From: Branchiostoma floridae
Taxonomy: Eukaryota > Chordata > Leptocardii > Amphioxiformes > Branchiostomatidae
DNA: 64,000 nucleotides
NCBI RefSeq assembly: GCF_000003815.2
Contig: NC_049992.1
Location: 13,711,014-13,775,013, forward strand
Reading direction: 5' to 3'
The notes below the pieces were generated by a model. It worked only from the letters and a program-made list of their open reading frames with translations, had not been told where the DNA came from and did not search any database. A program made the translations under genes and the position numbers. Positions 10,201 through 23,100 of this stretch are shown in pieces. Position 1 is the stretch's first letter. Every line of letters begins with the position of its first letter.

Positions 10201-11806
10201 AGTTGTTCACCTTTCTCGAAATATTTTGGATTATGATTTTACCATACACACAAGTTGACAGTTGTTCACCTTGCTCGAAATATGTGAACATCTGTGACCA
10301 GCTGTGACCAGCTGTTCATGTTGTCAACGGCTGCGACCAGCTGGTCATGATATGTTTGACAACTTCGATCTACTTTGAATATGACAGTATCACCTAATTT
10401 TATGTAGCTGCGGGCCAATGGCCATTTACGTTTTTAAGGAACATGGTTGGTACTTTTATTATGATAATGCTGTCTTCATATATACTTGTACTTTCAGCCT
10501 CTTGTTATGGTTGTAATAATTTCAGAAATCCAAGTTTGCCAAGACTAGCCTAAATAGACAAAGCTGGGTGAACGCACTACACGATGAAGAGTGTAAGCCA
10601 TATTAGAAATTATAAAATTACATCAAGGTCCTCCTTCCGTGCTTCATACTTATTACGTCCATAACAGAAACATGTTAGGACTTAGTGCGTTTGTCAGTCT
10701 GCCTGTCGGTCTTGTAGCACTTGTAGGTGTGTCTTCTGTGAATGTGCCTGTGTATTAGACCATTCGTTTACTTTTCGTCATCATAACTTTAGACTTTGAC
10801 CACATGTTATCTCACATGTCCATACCTGTTTAGGTCTTTAACATTAAGATTCACATGACACAGACATATTAAGCAACTTTAGATAAAACGATATAGTTAA
10901 CACCGTGAAAAGAATCATTATAGGATATAAGCACAACGTCACACACCAAAGAAGACAAAACAAGCAACATATACCAGACCGACGTCACAGACTATGTTAC
11001 CTACGGTCACTTGTTGACTTTATAATTGGAATATGATGTAAAGTATAAGAAGTAAGACTAAAAGATAACAAATACTCAAAGCGTAAAAAGATCAGACCAA
11101 AACTATCAAAACTTCGTTGAAGCGGATATCTCACTAGGCCGAATGTTATAAAAACTTTTAAAAGTTTGAAATTGGTAAAACAGGCGCAAAAGGGTGACAA
11201 TGGGCGCCAATATGTGTCACCAGGCACCAATAGGTTTGTTTGAACGTTTGCACGTTATATTTTATATATTGCGGTCTGCAAGTCGCTTTTTCATAACGGC
11301 CATGAAGGAAGATGTCAAGTCATCATTCAATCATCAATGTAATATCATTACAGGTGATATGCATAGCACAATCCGTATTATTCATCAGTGCAAGTCTCTT
11401 AACGATGCTTTTTAATCATTTTATATTGATTATGTGGTTAACCCGCTTGGTCTGGGCTTCAACACAAATGTATTGTATCTCAGTGTGACCGCAATGGAAA
11501 ATTGTCAAAAATACGCAAAATAATCGCGACAGGTGCGCCCCAGTGAGGTTCCTCCAAAAATTTTAGGTCGCAAATGTTAAGTCGCAGCTTGATCGCAACG
11601 ACTTCGTCATTTCGTTGATCGGATTCCGGTTGACTTGCATTGTTTTATCTTTACTATCATACTACAGACGTTTGTTTTCTATACATTTATTGGCACAGAC
11701 GCTCTCGATCGTCTACTCCTTATTTGCCTAGCGAATACGCTGTGAATTGACTTAAAATATGGCTTATTTGCTAGCATGATGTAGCCTTTGGTCGTGCGAC
11801 TACATG

Positions 11807-11885
11807 CACACATCGCCCACTTGCGAAGATGGCGCAAAGTGCACCTCGGGACTTTTCACAGAGATCAATAGTACGGTCATCATTG
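11807..11885 (+). repeat. Dispersed repeat, copy 1 (GATGGCGCAAAGTGCAC family)
   Basis: CACATCGCCCAC, GATGGCGCAAAGTGCAC, GACTTTT and GATCAATA occur in order here and again at 14071-14165. Confidence 0.6.
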
Positions 11886-12256
11886 TAACCTTCTTTCCCT
11901 TGTTTTTCACCTTAGCTGTTTGTATAAGTAATGTAATAAATAAAAATCACCCATATGTTCTCCATAGTGTGAAACAGTTGTTGACTTTTGTGGGAGTGCG
12001 CTGACTGAAATTTCTTCAAGCAGATGTTGGGTTTGTCTAGCGGCTTGATTGGTACAACATTTGTCCTCTGTCAAGAAGAGACTCTTTTTTGTCTGGGTCA
12101 ACGTCTGTGTCTTCGCACCTATAATTAAGGGCCTTGTGATGCATCAGTTTGACATGTGTCGATAGTTAAAGTGGACAACAGACACCTTAGCTACGCCGCA
12201 AACACCATAATTACTTCTCGGAGGATTGCGTCCTACAGACTCTTGTTTTCTACTGC

Positions 12257-12295
12257 TTCTCTTTCTCTCTCCCTCTCTTTCTCTCTCTCTCTCTT

Positions 12296-12344
<49 letters not shown>
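12257..12344 (+). repeat. (TC)n microsatellite, interrupted
   Basis: A pyrimidine tract of CT/TTCT units. The open frames over it on both strands are Ser-Leu or Arg-Glu homopolymer artefacts. Confidence 0.95.
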
Positions 12345-12347
<3 letters not shown>

Positions 12348-13012
12348 CTTGCAAACTTGTGAATTAGGCATTTACTAGCTATTGTGTCAACTTTTGCCTT
12401 TGTGATGTGACACACCCGGTTTTGGCATGGAACATCGTTACATTAATCTGTGTGTTGCTAACCACATCCGCTAGGTAGCGCTCCTGTTGTCTTCGCAACT
12501 TACCGACCTTTCACCTTGCACTTATCTTGAAGTGTAGTGTGCTTTGAGGTAAACATTTAAGTGCCATATTAGTTAGGTTAGCAGGCTTACCACTTACCAA
12601 GTACCTACATTTGTAGCATTGGAAAACTGCGAGGTCATAAAAATGTTCATATCACATATTGTGATTGCTATGTTTGAATTATGCAATGGTCTTCGCAAAA
12701 TGTCGCTACTCATCACGTGAAAAGATATTATCTGCAAGTATTTTCTGTTAAGACTTTTTTTACTTGACCCGTTTTAGTTAGCTATTCTGTCTTCAAAGGA
12801 ATGAAAAATTTTGTGATGTTCCGCACTTATCAACATGGATATAAAATGAATATGTAGGAGAAACATTAACAGTCATTTCCGACGTCCCATAATAAAATTT
12901 CCCTCACAGACCACAACTTCAGAATGTGCGTTTTTGAATCGCCCCAACAGCAATGTATTGTCCCCATAAGACTACAATGTTGTTGGTTAGAAATTCTGTC
13001 TTGCAATTTCAG

Positions 13013-13921
13013 TAATCCTCTACTAGGAGAATACATGATTCGCAGATATTTTGAGAAAAATGCGATGGACCAAGGTAAGCCAATGTGTTAAGTTTTATTT
13101 ACTGGTATCATAAAAGAATTCTTAACACGGGTATCACGTTTCTGCTCGTTATCAATATTTCAACTCGATAAGAATTTTGCCATAAGCCAGTTTTTGTTCA
13201 GTTTACCAGGTAAATTAGTCACTGTTTCCCCACGTTGTGTTTTCTGTGTGGTTGGAATACAAAAAAAAGTAACGTAAAGTAGGCACTGGGCTAATGTTGA
13301 CTGGAACTTCAAATGATATGTTCCCAATCATTCCAGATACTCTATACGAAACAAATTCGGATGGTATAAACAGCTACAGGAAAAGACAAAACACACTTCA
13401 TGATTTCAAGACCCTGTTAAACACATCGCATACAGTGTACATTGCACATTAGTACTCGTAGTGCCAAAGACATACTTTTCTTACCCCCACCACATATTAA
13501 TGAAAAACAATGACTCTTACTATACAATACCTACGGTTTTACATAGTATTTGTCGATAAAATTTGGATTCAAATAGGAAACATACGGAGAAATCCTCCTT
13601 AAACCTACTTTCACATCGATTATTTTACTACCTGTTGCAAACTTCTGTGTTGCTAAGTTCTGCCATGCATAACATGATTGATTATATTTTCGCCATGTTG
13701 TCCGTTGTGAAGTGGTTGCCAGTTTTGGACGGTAATTGTAACCTTTTGCCACAGTGTTGTATCGATTCTACGTACTGGTACAAAACATGTCAAATGTTAC
13801 ACTAATGCCAAACTTTGTTTTCTAAACTATTACAGCAACTAGTTTTGGATTTCTAGCGGGCATAGTAGGCATAGTAGTAGGCATTATGATAGTGAGAGAA
13901 ATGTTCGCTTTCAGTCAATAG
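13013..13921 (+). CDS. Possible very small single-pass membrane protein
   Basis: Two exons, 13013-13074 and 13836-13921, have clean sites (ttgcaatttcag acceptor, GTAAGC donor, aactattacag acceptor) and agree in phase 1. If translation starts at the ATG at 13035, the product is 41 aa: a basic N-terminus (MIRRYFEKNAMDQ), one glycine-rich transmembrane helix (FLAGIVGIVVGIMIV) and a short tail. The second ATG at 13065 has a better context. The first exon opens with an acceptor and an open frame upstream of the ATG, so a further 5' coding exon is possible but was not found. A basic end plus one TM helix resembles small mitochondrial or ER membrane proteins; no family is recognised. Confidence 0.4.
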
Positions 13922-14489
13922 TGACTAATGTAATAGATATTACGCAAGTTCTTACACAAACAGAAGGGGTAGTATGTGCCGCCAATTTTTTCCTTCATTT
14001 TCACTAGGTGTGTATACCGCAATGGCATCCCTCTCCCCCTCCCCCTCCTTGCTCACACGAACACACATGAACACATCGCCCACTCTTGCGGAGATGGCGC
14101 AAAGTGCACATTGGAACTTTTATAAAAAGATCAATATCTACGAGAGCTTTATCTACGGCCATCATCTGTCCCTTCGAGGTTAGGTACCACCATATTGGAC
14201 ATGTGAGTTGTCAAGGAAAGGCGTCCTCTCTGTGTCTGTTACACCCAAGCCTGTCTTGACATCAGTTGAACGTTCAGGCAGTCTGTAGACAGAAAATAAC
14301 ATTGTTTAATGCTCGGGAAATACAGTAAGTATCACTGGACTGAGACAGGGAAAGCTAGAGAAACCAAATGCAGAGAAACTTAATGGAGAGGAGTAAAGAC
14401 AACATGTACATGGTCTAAGCAGGTAGGCAGGAATAAGCCTCAACGTCCGCCCCTGTCTGAGCTATATACAGCAGAAAAGAAAAGATAAG
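13922..14489. other. Intergenic region between small membrane protein and CRT-like gene
   Basis: Contains the second copy of the GATGGCGCAAAGTGCAC repeat and otherwise nothing recognisable. The 3' UTR of the minus-strand transporter gene must lie here. Confidence 0.4.
14071..14165 (+). repeat. Dispersed repeat, copy 2 (GATGGCGCAAAGTGCAC family)
   Basis: Matches 11807-11885 in order and orientation, with a few substitutions and small indels. Confidence 0.6.
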
Positions 14490-17400
14490 TCATTTAACCA
14501 AAGACTTTATTCCACAGAAAGCGTTTTTTGCTGAAAAGTTATCTTTAGGAATAAAACAGAATAGAACATCTTTCAGTTGGCCATACCCTGTGTTGTAGAA
14601 GTAGATAGCGGGAACCATGAGGACCAGGGCTCCCAGGGAGAACCACGTGGCGTTCCCAGTGTTGACATGGAACTGGAACGGGTCTTCTTCAAACAGGGTC
14701 CAGAACAGGAATCCTAGCGGCGTCACAAGGGACTGCAAGGAATTGAACTTCAGCAACTACAATATGCGCGCACATGTACATAAACTGTATTATAAATGAC
14801 TACATGTTTCAGTAATTCATTCCATGCAGTTTGGGCAACAAAACTTGCTTGTACAACTCAATATTGTAAATGTGTACCGTCGTAATTGACTGCTCCAAAT
14901 TTGGGCACTTCAAGATCATCGATCACGTACTTTTTAAACAGTAACGTTGTATGGACGGGATAGGGCAGGGCGCAATAAGCCTCACCGTGACCAAGGCGAG
15001 CAGCGTCGCTCCCTCAGCGTGCCGCAGTAACAGCCCCCCGCCGAAGTAGCTGACAGCGTACCCCAGGATGAAGACGGTTCCTCTGGTGCCGGGTTCGCTC
15101 GAGCAGCCCCGTCCGCCGAAGAAACACAGAAAGCCAAAAGCGACGCTGTGGAAAAAGAACACCATCGCGTCACTTGATCAACAAAAGAATTAAGACATTG
15201 TATGTCATGTAGGCTGGTACATTGCGTTGTCAGAAATACGAAACATAGTCTATCTATTTTGAGCCTGATATTTTTCTTGAAAATGCTTAAGTTGGTATCC
15301 TGTATTAGTCTCAGTCCAACGGTTAATACAGCGGTTTTGGTCTTTAATATGTCACAGGCTGCCATCGTTGCAAAATCGCGACTATTTAGTTCCAGATGAC
15401 GAGCTCTTTAGTGCAGCTGAGTAATGATTGTCTCATCTGTGTCTCACTGTTTCCTCTGACTTTGCTTACAAGATATACTAAAGAATCATTCTTACTTTTC
15501 CCCGAAGTCGTGTATGTCAGCGCTGTTACCGAAACTGGGGATGATGTCAGTCCAGAACAGCGCGGCTGCGCACAGGAACTGGTACACGGACTCCCAGAAG
15601 AGGAACCAAATGAGGCTGATCTGGTCCCGGCGTGCTCCCTTCGTCATCTTCATCACCTTCTCTTCGATCACGTTCATCGCTGCCGCAGGCACCTAATGGT
15701 GAAAATTATGACATCATGTGTAATTCCCATCATGCTCCTTGATATCAAAGAAATGCTAGTGACGGCAATGCGACATGCGACATCCCTTTGAAAGGATTTT
15801 CTAATCCATCGGGCTTTTAAGTCGCCGAGATGGGGCAGGCTTCGAGCGGGGCAAACTCCCTTCCACTGCAAACTACTTTTCTAGGCAAACACCCTTCCTC
15901 AGCAAACTCCCTTCCCGGCATTAGAGAACCTCCAGCTCAGCCAACTTTGTAACTAGCGAACCAGCGCCCCCCTCCCATCATAACTATAAAATAAAAGCCA
16001 GCCCCGTTTGAAGTCTGCGAAGAAGGCTAGCAGTAAGAAAAGCAAAGGTTGCTTGCTGACTGAAGTAATTGCATTGATAATTCAAGACTGTAGAATTCCT
16101 TAATCCTTAAGATCATATCTTGTAGCCACAGATCGGGATTGGAAAGTAACAAAAGCGCCTACTCACGAATCCAATCATGAAACAGAGCGGCCACAGCACA
16201 CCGGCAGCACCCTTTGCGCCCGGTGCTGTGTCAGCGCCTAGAGCTGGGATTATCTTGGGCAGCAGACAGATGAAGAGGGACAGCAGGACCAGTATGGAAC
16301 AGATGAACTTCCGCTGGGTCGGCTTCTTCTTCAGAATGAGGAGTCTGGGGAAGGAACAAACCACAACTCCGTCTGTTGTAAGGTGCACTCACACAAACGT
16401 GTATATCAAGTCCGTATGAGGTCCGTTTGGCATTTTTCATACGCAGTCGTGCGCACAATACGCACCTCATGCGCTAACCAATCGTTTTGTGTCAGTTTCA
16501 TGTACACAGGCATGCACACAGTATACTAGTCAGTACGCGTACGTAAGGTAATTTAGTTCAGTTTAGTCATCCATCTGGTGACGCTATGAAGTCCCTCCAG
16601 ATGACTGACATAAAATGATTGAGATACGTATGAGGTGCGTATTGTACGCGTGACTGTGTGTGAAAAATAAGGACATACACCTGATATACACGCTCATGTG
16701 ACTGCACCTTAAGTCATCGGTACTGCTATTTCAATAAAAGAATAGAATATGCCATGATTACCTCAGCAACATTGTGATGGGGATGGTGAAGTTCCCCAGG
16801 ATGGCCTGCAGGTACGGAGCCGTTCTGGACCCGCTGGAGGCGTTCACTACCAGGACTCCGTTCAAGGCGTCAAACATCCCCACTAGGAACAGCAGGATGT
16901 GGGGGAACTTCAGGTCCGTCTCTGTGATATGGCCTACGGTGGGGAAATTCTAAATACTTTACATGGGTGGCTTACTTGGTCATGGGTGGTTTTGTTACGT
17001 GACGTAACGTAGCGTAACCTAATACATTATAGGTTAAGTATTTTCCGTACTACCCTAGGCCTGGGTAGCCACATGAGACACCGTCATCCACAAGCGAATG
17101 CCAATGATTATGATTGCACAAGGGATACACGAATTTCAGCTATTATGTAAAGGCTAATGAATAGTCTATATACACATGCTCATCTAATCTTTTTATGCAA
17201 GTAAAAGAACTGGTGAAAGTAAAGTGACATTTCTGTTGATAGATACGATGAAAGAAACAGACACTTACCCAGGTAAAAAGCTACCGCCAGGCACACGCCA
17301 AAGATGACGACAAACGAGAAGCTGGCGAAGGAGAAGACAAAGTACGGGACGATGTGACCCGGTGACGTGCCGTTAGACGTCGTATTGGACGTCCCACCTG

Positions 17401-17813
17401 TGGCAGCGTCAATCCACAGGGGCAGGGACACATTCTGTGTAACCTGAACGAAATAAACCCATAACATTATGTTCGGGGTTTACTACCGATGAAAGATTAT
17501 TCTGATGCAATGTTTTCGATGGTGAAATCTACAGGTAGTATTAGTTCTGCGCACCGCCATGCGTCTGTATATGAGCCATTTATCATGTATATCATGTCGA
17601 AACTTTTCATTTCATTCTGTGAGTTTTCTTGATAACCAAAGAAACGAATAGGAACTGCAAACAAAACTAGAAAGGTTCACCTTACGTACGTACCTGTCCA
17701 CTCACGGCAAGAAAGGCGAAAATTATATTGGCTGCCAAGATAGTGGTTTCCCAGCCGAAACAGAGAGTCAGCTTGCGCCGCTGTTCATTAGTGATCTGGG
17801 CGGTTCTATCCAT
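14490..17813 (-). CDS. CRT-like (chloroquine-resistance-transporter family) membrane transporter
   Basis: Seven minus-strand exons: 17813-17694, 17443-17269, 16933-16762, 16344-16167, 15692-15496, 15172-14986 and 14732-14490. All junctions are GT/AG and phases close (0, 1, 2, 0, 2, 0), giving 423 aa, within one residue of the parasite CRT protein as I recall it. About ten hydrophobic segments are visible. The luminal loop after TM1 has three N-glycosylation sequons (N44, N60, N64). The TM3-TM4 block (LVGMFDALNGVLVV, then TAPYLQAILGNFTIPITMLL) and the VPAAAMNVIEEKVMK motif match the pattern of CRT-like members of the drug/metabolite transporter superfamily. Relatives move cationic drugs, peptides or glutathione across vacuolar or plastid membranes; the substrate here is unknown. 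A MITE sits in intron 3. Confidence 0.85.
16380..16710. mobile_element. MITE-like foldback element in CRT-like intron 3
   Basis: The left end AAGGTGCACTCACA plus CGTGTATATCA pairs with the right end, whose complement reads AAGGTGCAGTCACATGAGCG and continues with GTGTATATCA. Further in, AATACGCACCTCAT on the left faces ATGAGGTGCGTATT on the right. The element is about 331 bp, and a smaller stem (CATCTGG/CCAGATG) sits near its centre. Confidence 0.7.
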
Positions 17814-18570
17814 CGCGTTGTGACTTTAGATGGTTACAACGGATGTTTGCCAGTTGTATGTTATAAAGCTTCTATTGGGCTGAATTTAAGCTCGCAAAAT
17901 CTGTGCCAACCCTCACTTGAATCAATCAGTTTGAATAGTCTCTCAAATAACAATTCGCTGTTTTTGACGGCCAGGTCTTATGACACCTTTATTTGCATTG
18001 GGTGTGACATTGAATTTGATGCCAGCAACCAATATGATAATCAATATAGAAAACAGCCATAGATATATTCCATTGACCGCTATTGAGTGATGCTATTTCG
18101 GGCACTATGGCAGTGTTCGTTGGTCGACCCTGTTCAGCTCCAATACACTGTGTCATCATTTAGATATTTTTCAGAAGCTGACTCTTCATAACAATACCTT
18201 TTATGGTCAAAGGATATACGGACCATCGTGTGACCACGTGATGGCCTGATCGATAACCCGATCAGCAACCTACACCTCAGGGAAAAACAATGACAGCATT
18301 GTCATTGGCGGCACTTTGATGTGACAGGGATGGCTATGTTAACAATAAGGGTCAGATGTAGTTCAGACAAAGTACGACCGCAGAACTATGTATAATGAAT
18401 AGAGATAAAGAAGGGAAGAAAGGATGAGAACGAAGGGCATTCTGGCAATAAGAAAGCATTTTATATGTTCGTTTGTTTTTGTTGGTGTGTTTTGCTTTTA
18501 TTATTCGCGTTCTGTTCTTTGGCCTGGCCACATTTATAAAAAATTGTTGACGCGATGAATGTTGGCATTG

Positions 18571-18850
18571 CTCGTCGGGTGGACCCTGGCTTGAGAGAGC
18601 AGTGCTGTATCTAATCTTCAGAGTCCACTGCCAAAAACGGGCGGAAAAGAAAGTTTCTAGTCGACGGATGGAATAGAGAGGTGAGGTAGATCCCATCTCC
18701 GAAGTCTTCTGAGAGAACGATTAGTTAAGTATACTGCCTAACTCGTCGGGCGGAATTGTGAGGCGAGAGAATGCAGGCACGTGTCCGGCCTCGGAGATCC
18801 ATTGTCAGAAACGGGGCGGACAAGCAAGCTTCCAGTCATCGGATGGGGCA
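18571..18850 (+). repeat. Tandem duplication, two copies ~170 bp apart
   Basis: CTCGTCGGG, a CCATTGTCAGAAACGGGGCGG-like block, AAG-AAG-TTCTAGTC and CGGATGG recur in order at 18571-18672 and 18742-18850, with about 20% differences. Confidence 0.55.
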
Positions 18851-19047
18851 GAGGGTCAAATGAACGTTCTAGAATCCTTCATCGTTAGTTTCAGGGATGT
18901 GCAAGCTGAAGACTCCCCAGGAAAGTCATCTACACCCAGCAAGACCATCCAGCCAGCAAGAGCAGACACGAGGGATTTATCGAACTGTCGCATTTCAAAC
19001 CAGTTTGCCAATAGGACGTAGACTGTTAGGCTAGCCCCTGATTTAGA

Positions 19048-19374
19048 CTAGATCCTCCCGTGTCTAGTGACATATTGGGCTGTAAGCAGTCTCCATTCAG
19101 GGCTGATTTGGGCAAGGGTTTCCGCCTCCCCCAAGTTAATCCCTATTTGGCCAAGGTCCTTCTGTAGCATTTGCCCCTGAGGCGTCGCCAAAAAGGTCAA
19201 CATCCCCCCACGCAAAATAGCAATGGTCTTTACATACATGTTGATCCCCAACTTACGTATATTTGCTATATGTGCATCTCCATAAATGTCAAAACTACTT
19301 CTTCCCGTGTGTTGACTTTGGATGTTGCTGACTTGTTTAGCCATAGTTCTATTATTTGAAGTCAAACCCCGCAA
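19048..19374 (-). pseudogene. Possible 3'-end remnant of a non-LTR retrotransposon ORF
   Basis: A 108-codon minus-strand open frame ends with a helical, amphipathic segment containing AETLAQISPEWRLLTA. That pattern (a helix with W-R near the C-terminus) resembles the last residues of LINE ORF2 proteins. There is no reverse transcriptase core or poly-A tail here. The match is by general pattern only. Confidence 0.25.
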
Positions 19375-20178
19375 TAGTAACGTAGGTTTTAGAATCTACT
19401 CACTATACCTATACGTCACTATCCTTGGATACGGTTAAAGAACAGTGTTATACTTACTATAGCATGTGGACTTTGAATGAACTTTGCATAGCGGGCTGGG
19501 GACACAAGTTATACGGGCTAAGATGTATGTTTACAAAACGGCAAATCAATGGCCTTCATCGCTTGTACGTAAATAACAACGGCAAACTTTGCGAGTGCGG
19601 GAAGGATAATTATATTGAATACAAAACGGCGAAAATCCATGCAAGTTAGACATTTACATACCAAATCTACATACTTCGGTGTCTCTTTCTCGTTGAGATG
19701 TAAAATATATTGTGAAGATTGAAAAGCGTAGCTTAATCTATACAATTAAAGTGTCGCTACCTGAATTCTGAAATGGAATGGTCCAAGGTAAAGTAACTTT
19801 TGAGTTCATTGCCCTTAACTGCCCACGGTCACAAGATAGTCAGCAATTGAGACGCCAGGGCAAGAAAGATAGCATTTCTTCCAACTGGACACAGGGAATC
19901 GTGAGTATCATCGTCAGCTTATCAAATATATAGATATCTCCTATTTGAAAGAAGCATGGATTGTGACAAGTAATTAGTACCGACGAAAAACAGCCATTCG
20001 GGACAGATAGATATGCCAAGATTGATGTCTTATTCCTGAAGCTCCATTGACTCCACTCCAGTCCAGGATGACAAGATAAAGTATCTACCAATACGTGTTA
20101 AAACGGTGCCAATGGTCATTGTTCTCCTGTTTTATTACTGCGTTTCTGATTGCCTTCATGTCAGAAATCAACGACGAC

Positions 20179-23100
20179 ATGAGGGTGTGGTGGGGGATTT
20201 TGTTACTGGGTGCCGTTGGTGCGAAAGGTATGACAATATATGATATATATCTTACATTATATGGTCTAAACGCGGATTGTTGCTCAACTATGTATCCCTT
20301 TGATCACTCAATCGCATTTTAGAATTTGTTGAACAGAACATTCTCTTTTCATATAAATATCAAGTGATTTGACAAGAGCTTATGACAAGCCTTGCCTATT
20401 ATTCAACAGCTATATAGTTATAGTATTTATCCAGGCATATTTTTCTCCGTTAGTTTGACACAGTGGTACTATTCAGCTTGAATTGTCATTGTCATTGGTA
20501 ACTCCCAAAATAGAAATTAATGTCTAAAGAGTGAAACAAAGGTAAACTTTTTCAGCTGACGTAACTCTAAAGGTGATAAATGAGATCACAAGACCCACGT
20601 GGTCGTACTCCAGGACCGTCAGCGTTCCCGCGGGAGTCAGTGTCTATGAGATGATGTTGCAGGCTCAAACAGACTTCCGTGATTTTAGGTAAAATGCATT
20701 TCTGTTATAATTTACCACGAACTTTTCGTATCTTAATTTGAAAATTCCTTAGAATTTGCATTTTAAAGGGAAATAGACAAGATAAAACGAATCCTGAATA
20801 GCTAGGAAAATTATCTAAGCGCAAGACATTGAAAGAAAAAGAAGAGAAAAAAGGAACATGAAGTTGAGAGAGGAGACAAATAAGCCTGGGTGCAAACCCT
20901 CCGTTTCCTCTATAATGTTTGACATATAGTCTTAATGACAACAACAAAGGTCGCCAGGGGAACGCACCGAAATGGCATCATTTCTTGATTCTTTCCTATG
21001 AAGGCCGCCTGTTCTGAAAATATCCGGTTCTTGTTTCCTTTCAGATTCGAGGGTACTTATTACAGTGACCTCAGCAGCCATTTCATCTGTTCCTTCAACA
21101 ACCTGGCATCCAACGTGACAGGGAATACTTATTGGGGGTTTGAAAACGGCGTCAACTATCAATTCGACAGGGGTGAGTGTAATACGGACAGATGTGTAGT
21201 GGTGTAGTGTGAAACTTGGTTTAATAGTGTATGTGTGTGTGTGTGTTTGTGACTGTGAGTGTGTGTGTGTGTGCGTGTGTTTGTGTGTGTGCCTGTGTGT
21301 GCGTGTCAGTGTGACATGTCTGTGTGGCATGTGCCTGTATATCTACTGTGTCTGTATCTGCTGTTTCTGCATCACCCCTACACAGTTCTCCCTCACGATG
21401 CATTCATACTCTTCGCACACACAGAGAAACACCAACACAGGTGTTAGGATGGGCGCGAGTGCGTGGACACCGCAGGAAGACTTTTATTTGCCAAAGGTAC
21501 AATCGTAACGAGAACGGCAGTTCGAAAATGCAATAGAACACCGAAACATCAATATCCAAACACGATCATCAAACCAATTCCAAACATATACCAAACATCA
21601 CGATTTTTCGTAATCGAGTAAGCCAAGCCGTAAAGCACAGCATAAATAGCTGCATACGTTGTTTGCCAGCCACGCAACCCCTAAAAAAACCTCCCGAAAG
21701 TACGAAGGCCAAAAAAATGGGGGACGTGCACCAGAGCCTTAGCGCAAGCAACCAATCTTCTCTGGGGTTTCTTTCTGAAAAGAATCACTCCATGTCCTGA
21801 AACACACAAAACATAGTTCAAAGAAGTGATTATATTGGACTGTTAAATACAAAACACCAAGTATCAGTCACTTTCGCCAAAGGCAGAAACTTGCTACACT
21901 AACAAACATTTCATTACCTTAAACAACGATCTTGTTGCTTCCTGGGTGTCGTGCCAAGCGTCGAATGAACAGACTACTCCTGTAGCACTATAAGTACTTA
22001 CCATACACCTGTGAATCACGCCCTGTGTGCGTGATCCCACACCTGTGATACACCTGCGTTACTGCAGAAACTCAATTATTTGCTAATTCGTCACGGTAAC
22101 GAAGTTAGTTCCTCAAACGCAAATAATTATCATTTTCTGCATCACCCCTACACAGTTCTCCCTCACGATGCATTCATACTCTTCGCACACACAGAGAAAC
22201 ACCAACACAGGTGTTAGGATGGGCGCGAGTGCGTGGACACCGCACCGCATCGCGTCGAACGAACAAATCACGGGAAAGTTTCATGCAAGATTAAAAGTCT
22301 ATCGCCATATAAACAGCCGACCTCTCCTTCAATGATCCACCTTCCGTATCTGTTATACAGTCTGTCTGGAAAACCTGAAAGGGAATGTAGCCACAAACAA
22401 GAAACATCATTAACAACAGTCTTTTGCATGTCGAGGTCCAACTCTCCAGCTGTATCATAACTAGGACGCCCAGAAGTGCTTAACTTGGAGCCTGATTTGG
22501 TTCTTGTGTGATACTTCTGAAAAGGAATCTGTCAGATGAGAGATCTATACAAGCCAATGTACAAGACTTCTGCAACATGTTGACTGGGCAGTTGACCTTT
22601 CCTGTGCGTGCAATAGGTGCCGAGCTGCCATCTCTATACTGATCAGTCTTCCTTGATCCTAAAACAAACACAATCACTTCTCAGATAGAGAAAAATTACA
22701 TGATAACCATTGTAAAATTCGATGTTCCTCAGCAAACCTGCAGAAGAAGTCGAGAGAAAAGTAAACGTCCTTATAGAACTAAGTTTGAATAAATTGTGTT
22801 ATGTTCCTGTGCAAACATGACCCAAAGTGTGTTCCTGTACCAGCATGACCAACATATCAGGAGTTATTGGGCATATGAGCTCTTCTGTTGGCGAATGCAG
22901 CCTTCTCTATGGAAGAAACAGATGAAAAATGTTGTATCACAAGTTCCCATAAACACAATGCTACATAAAGAGGAAGTGCTTTGAAACTACCACTTTCGGT
23001 AATATACTGGCAAACTCACGCCACTTGTTGAACGCAGCCCTTTATTGCGCCACAGTTTTAGGTACTCTCGAAGCTACAGAAACTGGGTAATTTCCCTGCC

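Larger units (their letters stand above)
10237..13012. other. Intergenic region
   Basis: No convincing exon. Near 10198 and 10257 GACAGTTGTTCACCTT-CTCGAAATAT is duplicated 59 bp apart, followed by repeats of TGTGACCAGCTG. It also holds a copy of the dispersed GATGGCGCAAAGTGCAC repeat and a pyrimidine microsatellite. Confidence 0.4.
17814..20178. other. Intergenic region between divergent CRT-like and transcobalamin-like genes
   Basis: Promoters of two divergent genes should lie at the two ends. The middle holds a ~170-bp tandem duplication (18571-18850) and a possible LINE remnant (19048-19374). No other convincing exon. Confidence 0.4.

Noticed and set aside
12144-12415. Arg-Glu and Ser-Leu rich open frames on both strands
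   Set aside because: Translations of the pyrimidine microsatellite.
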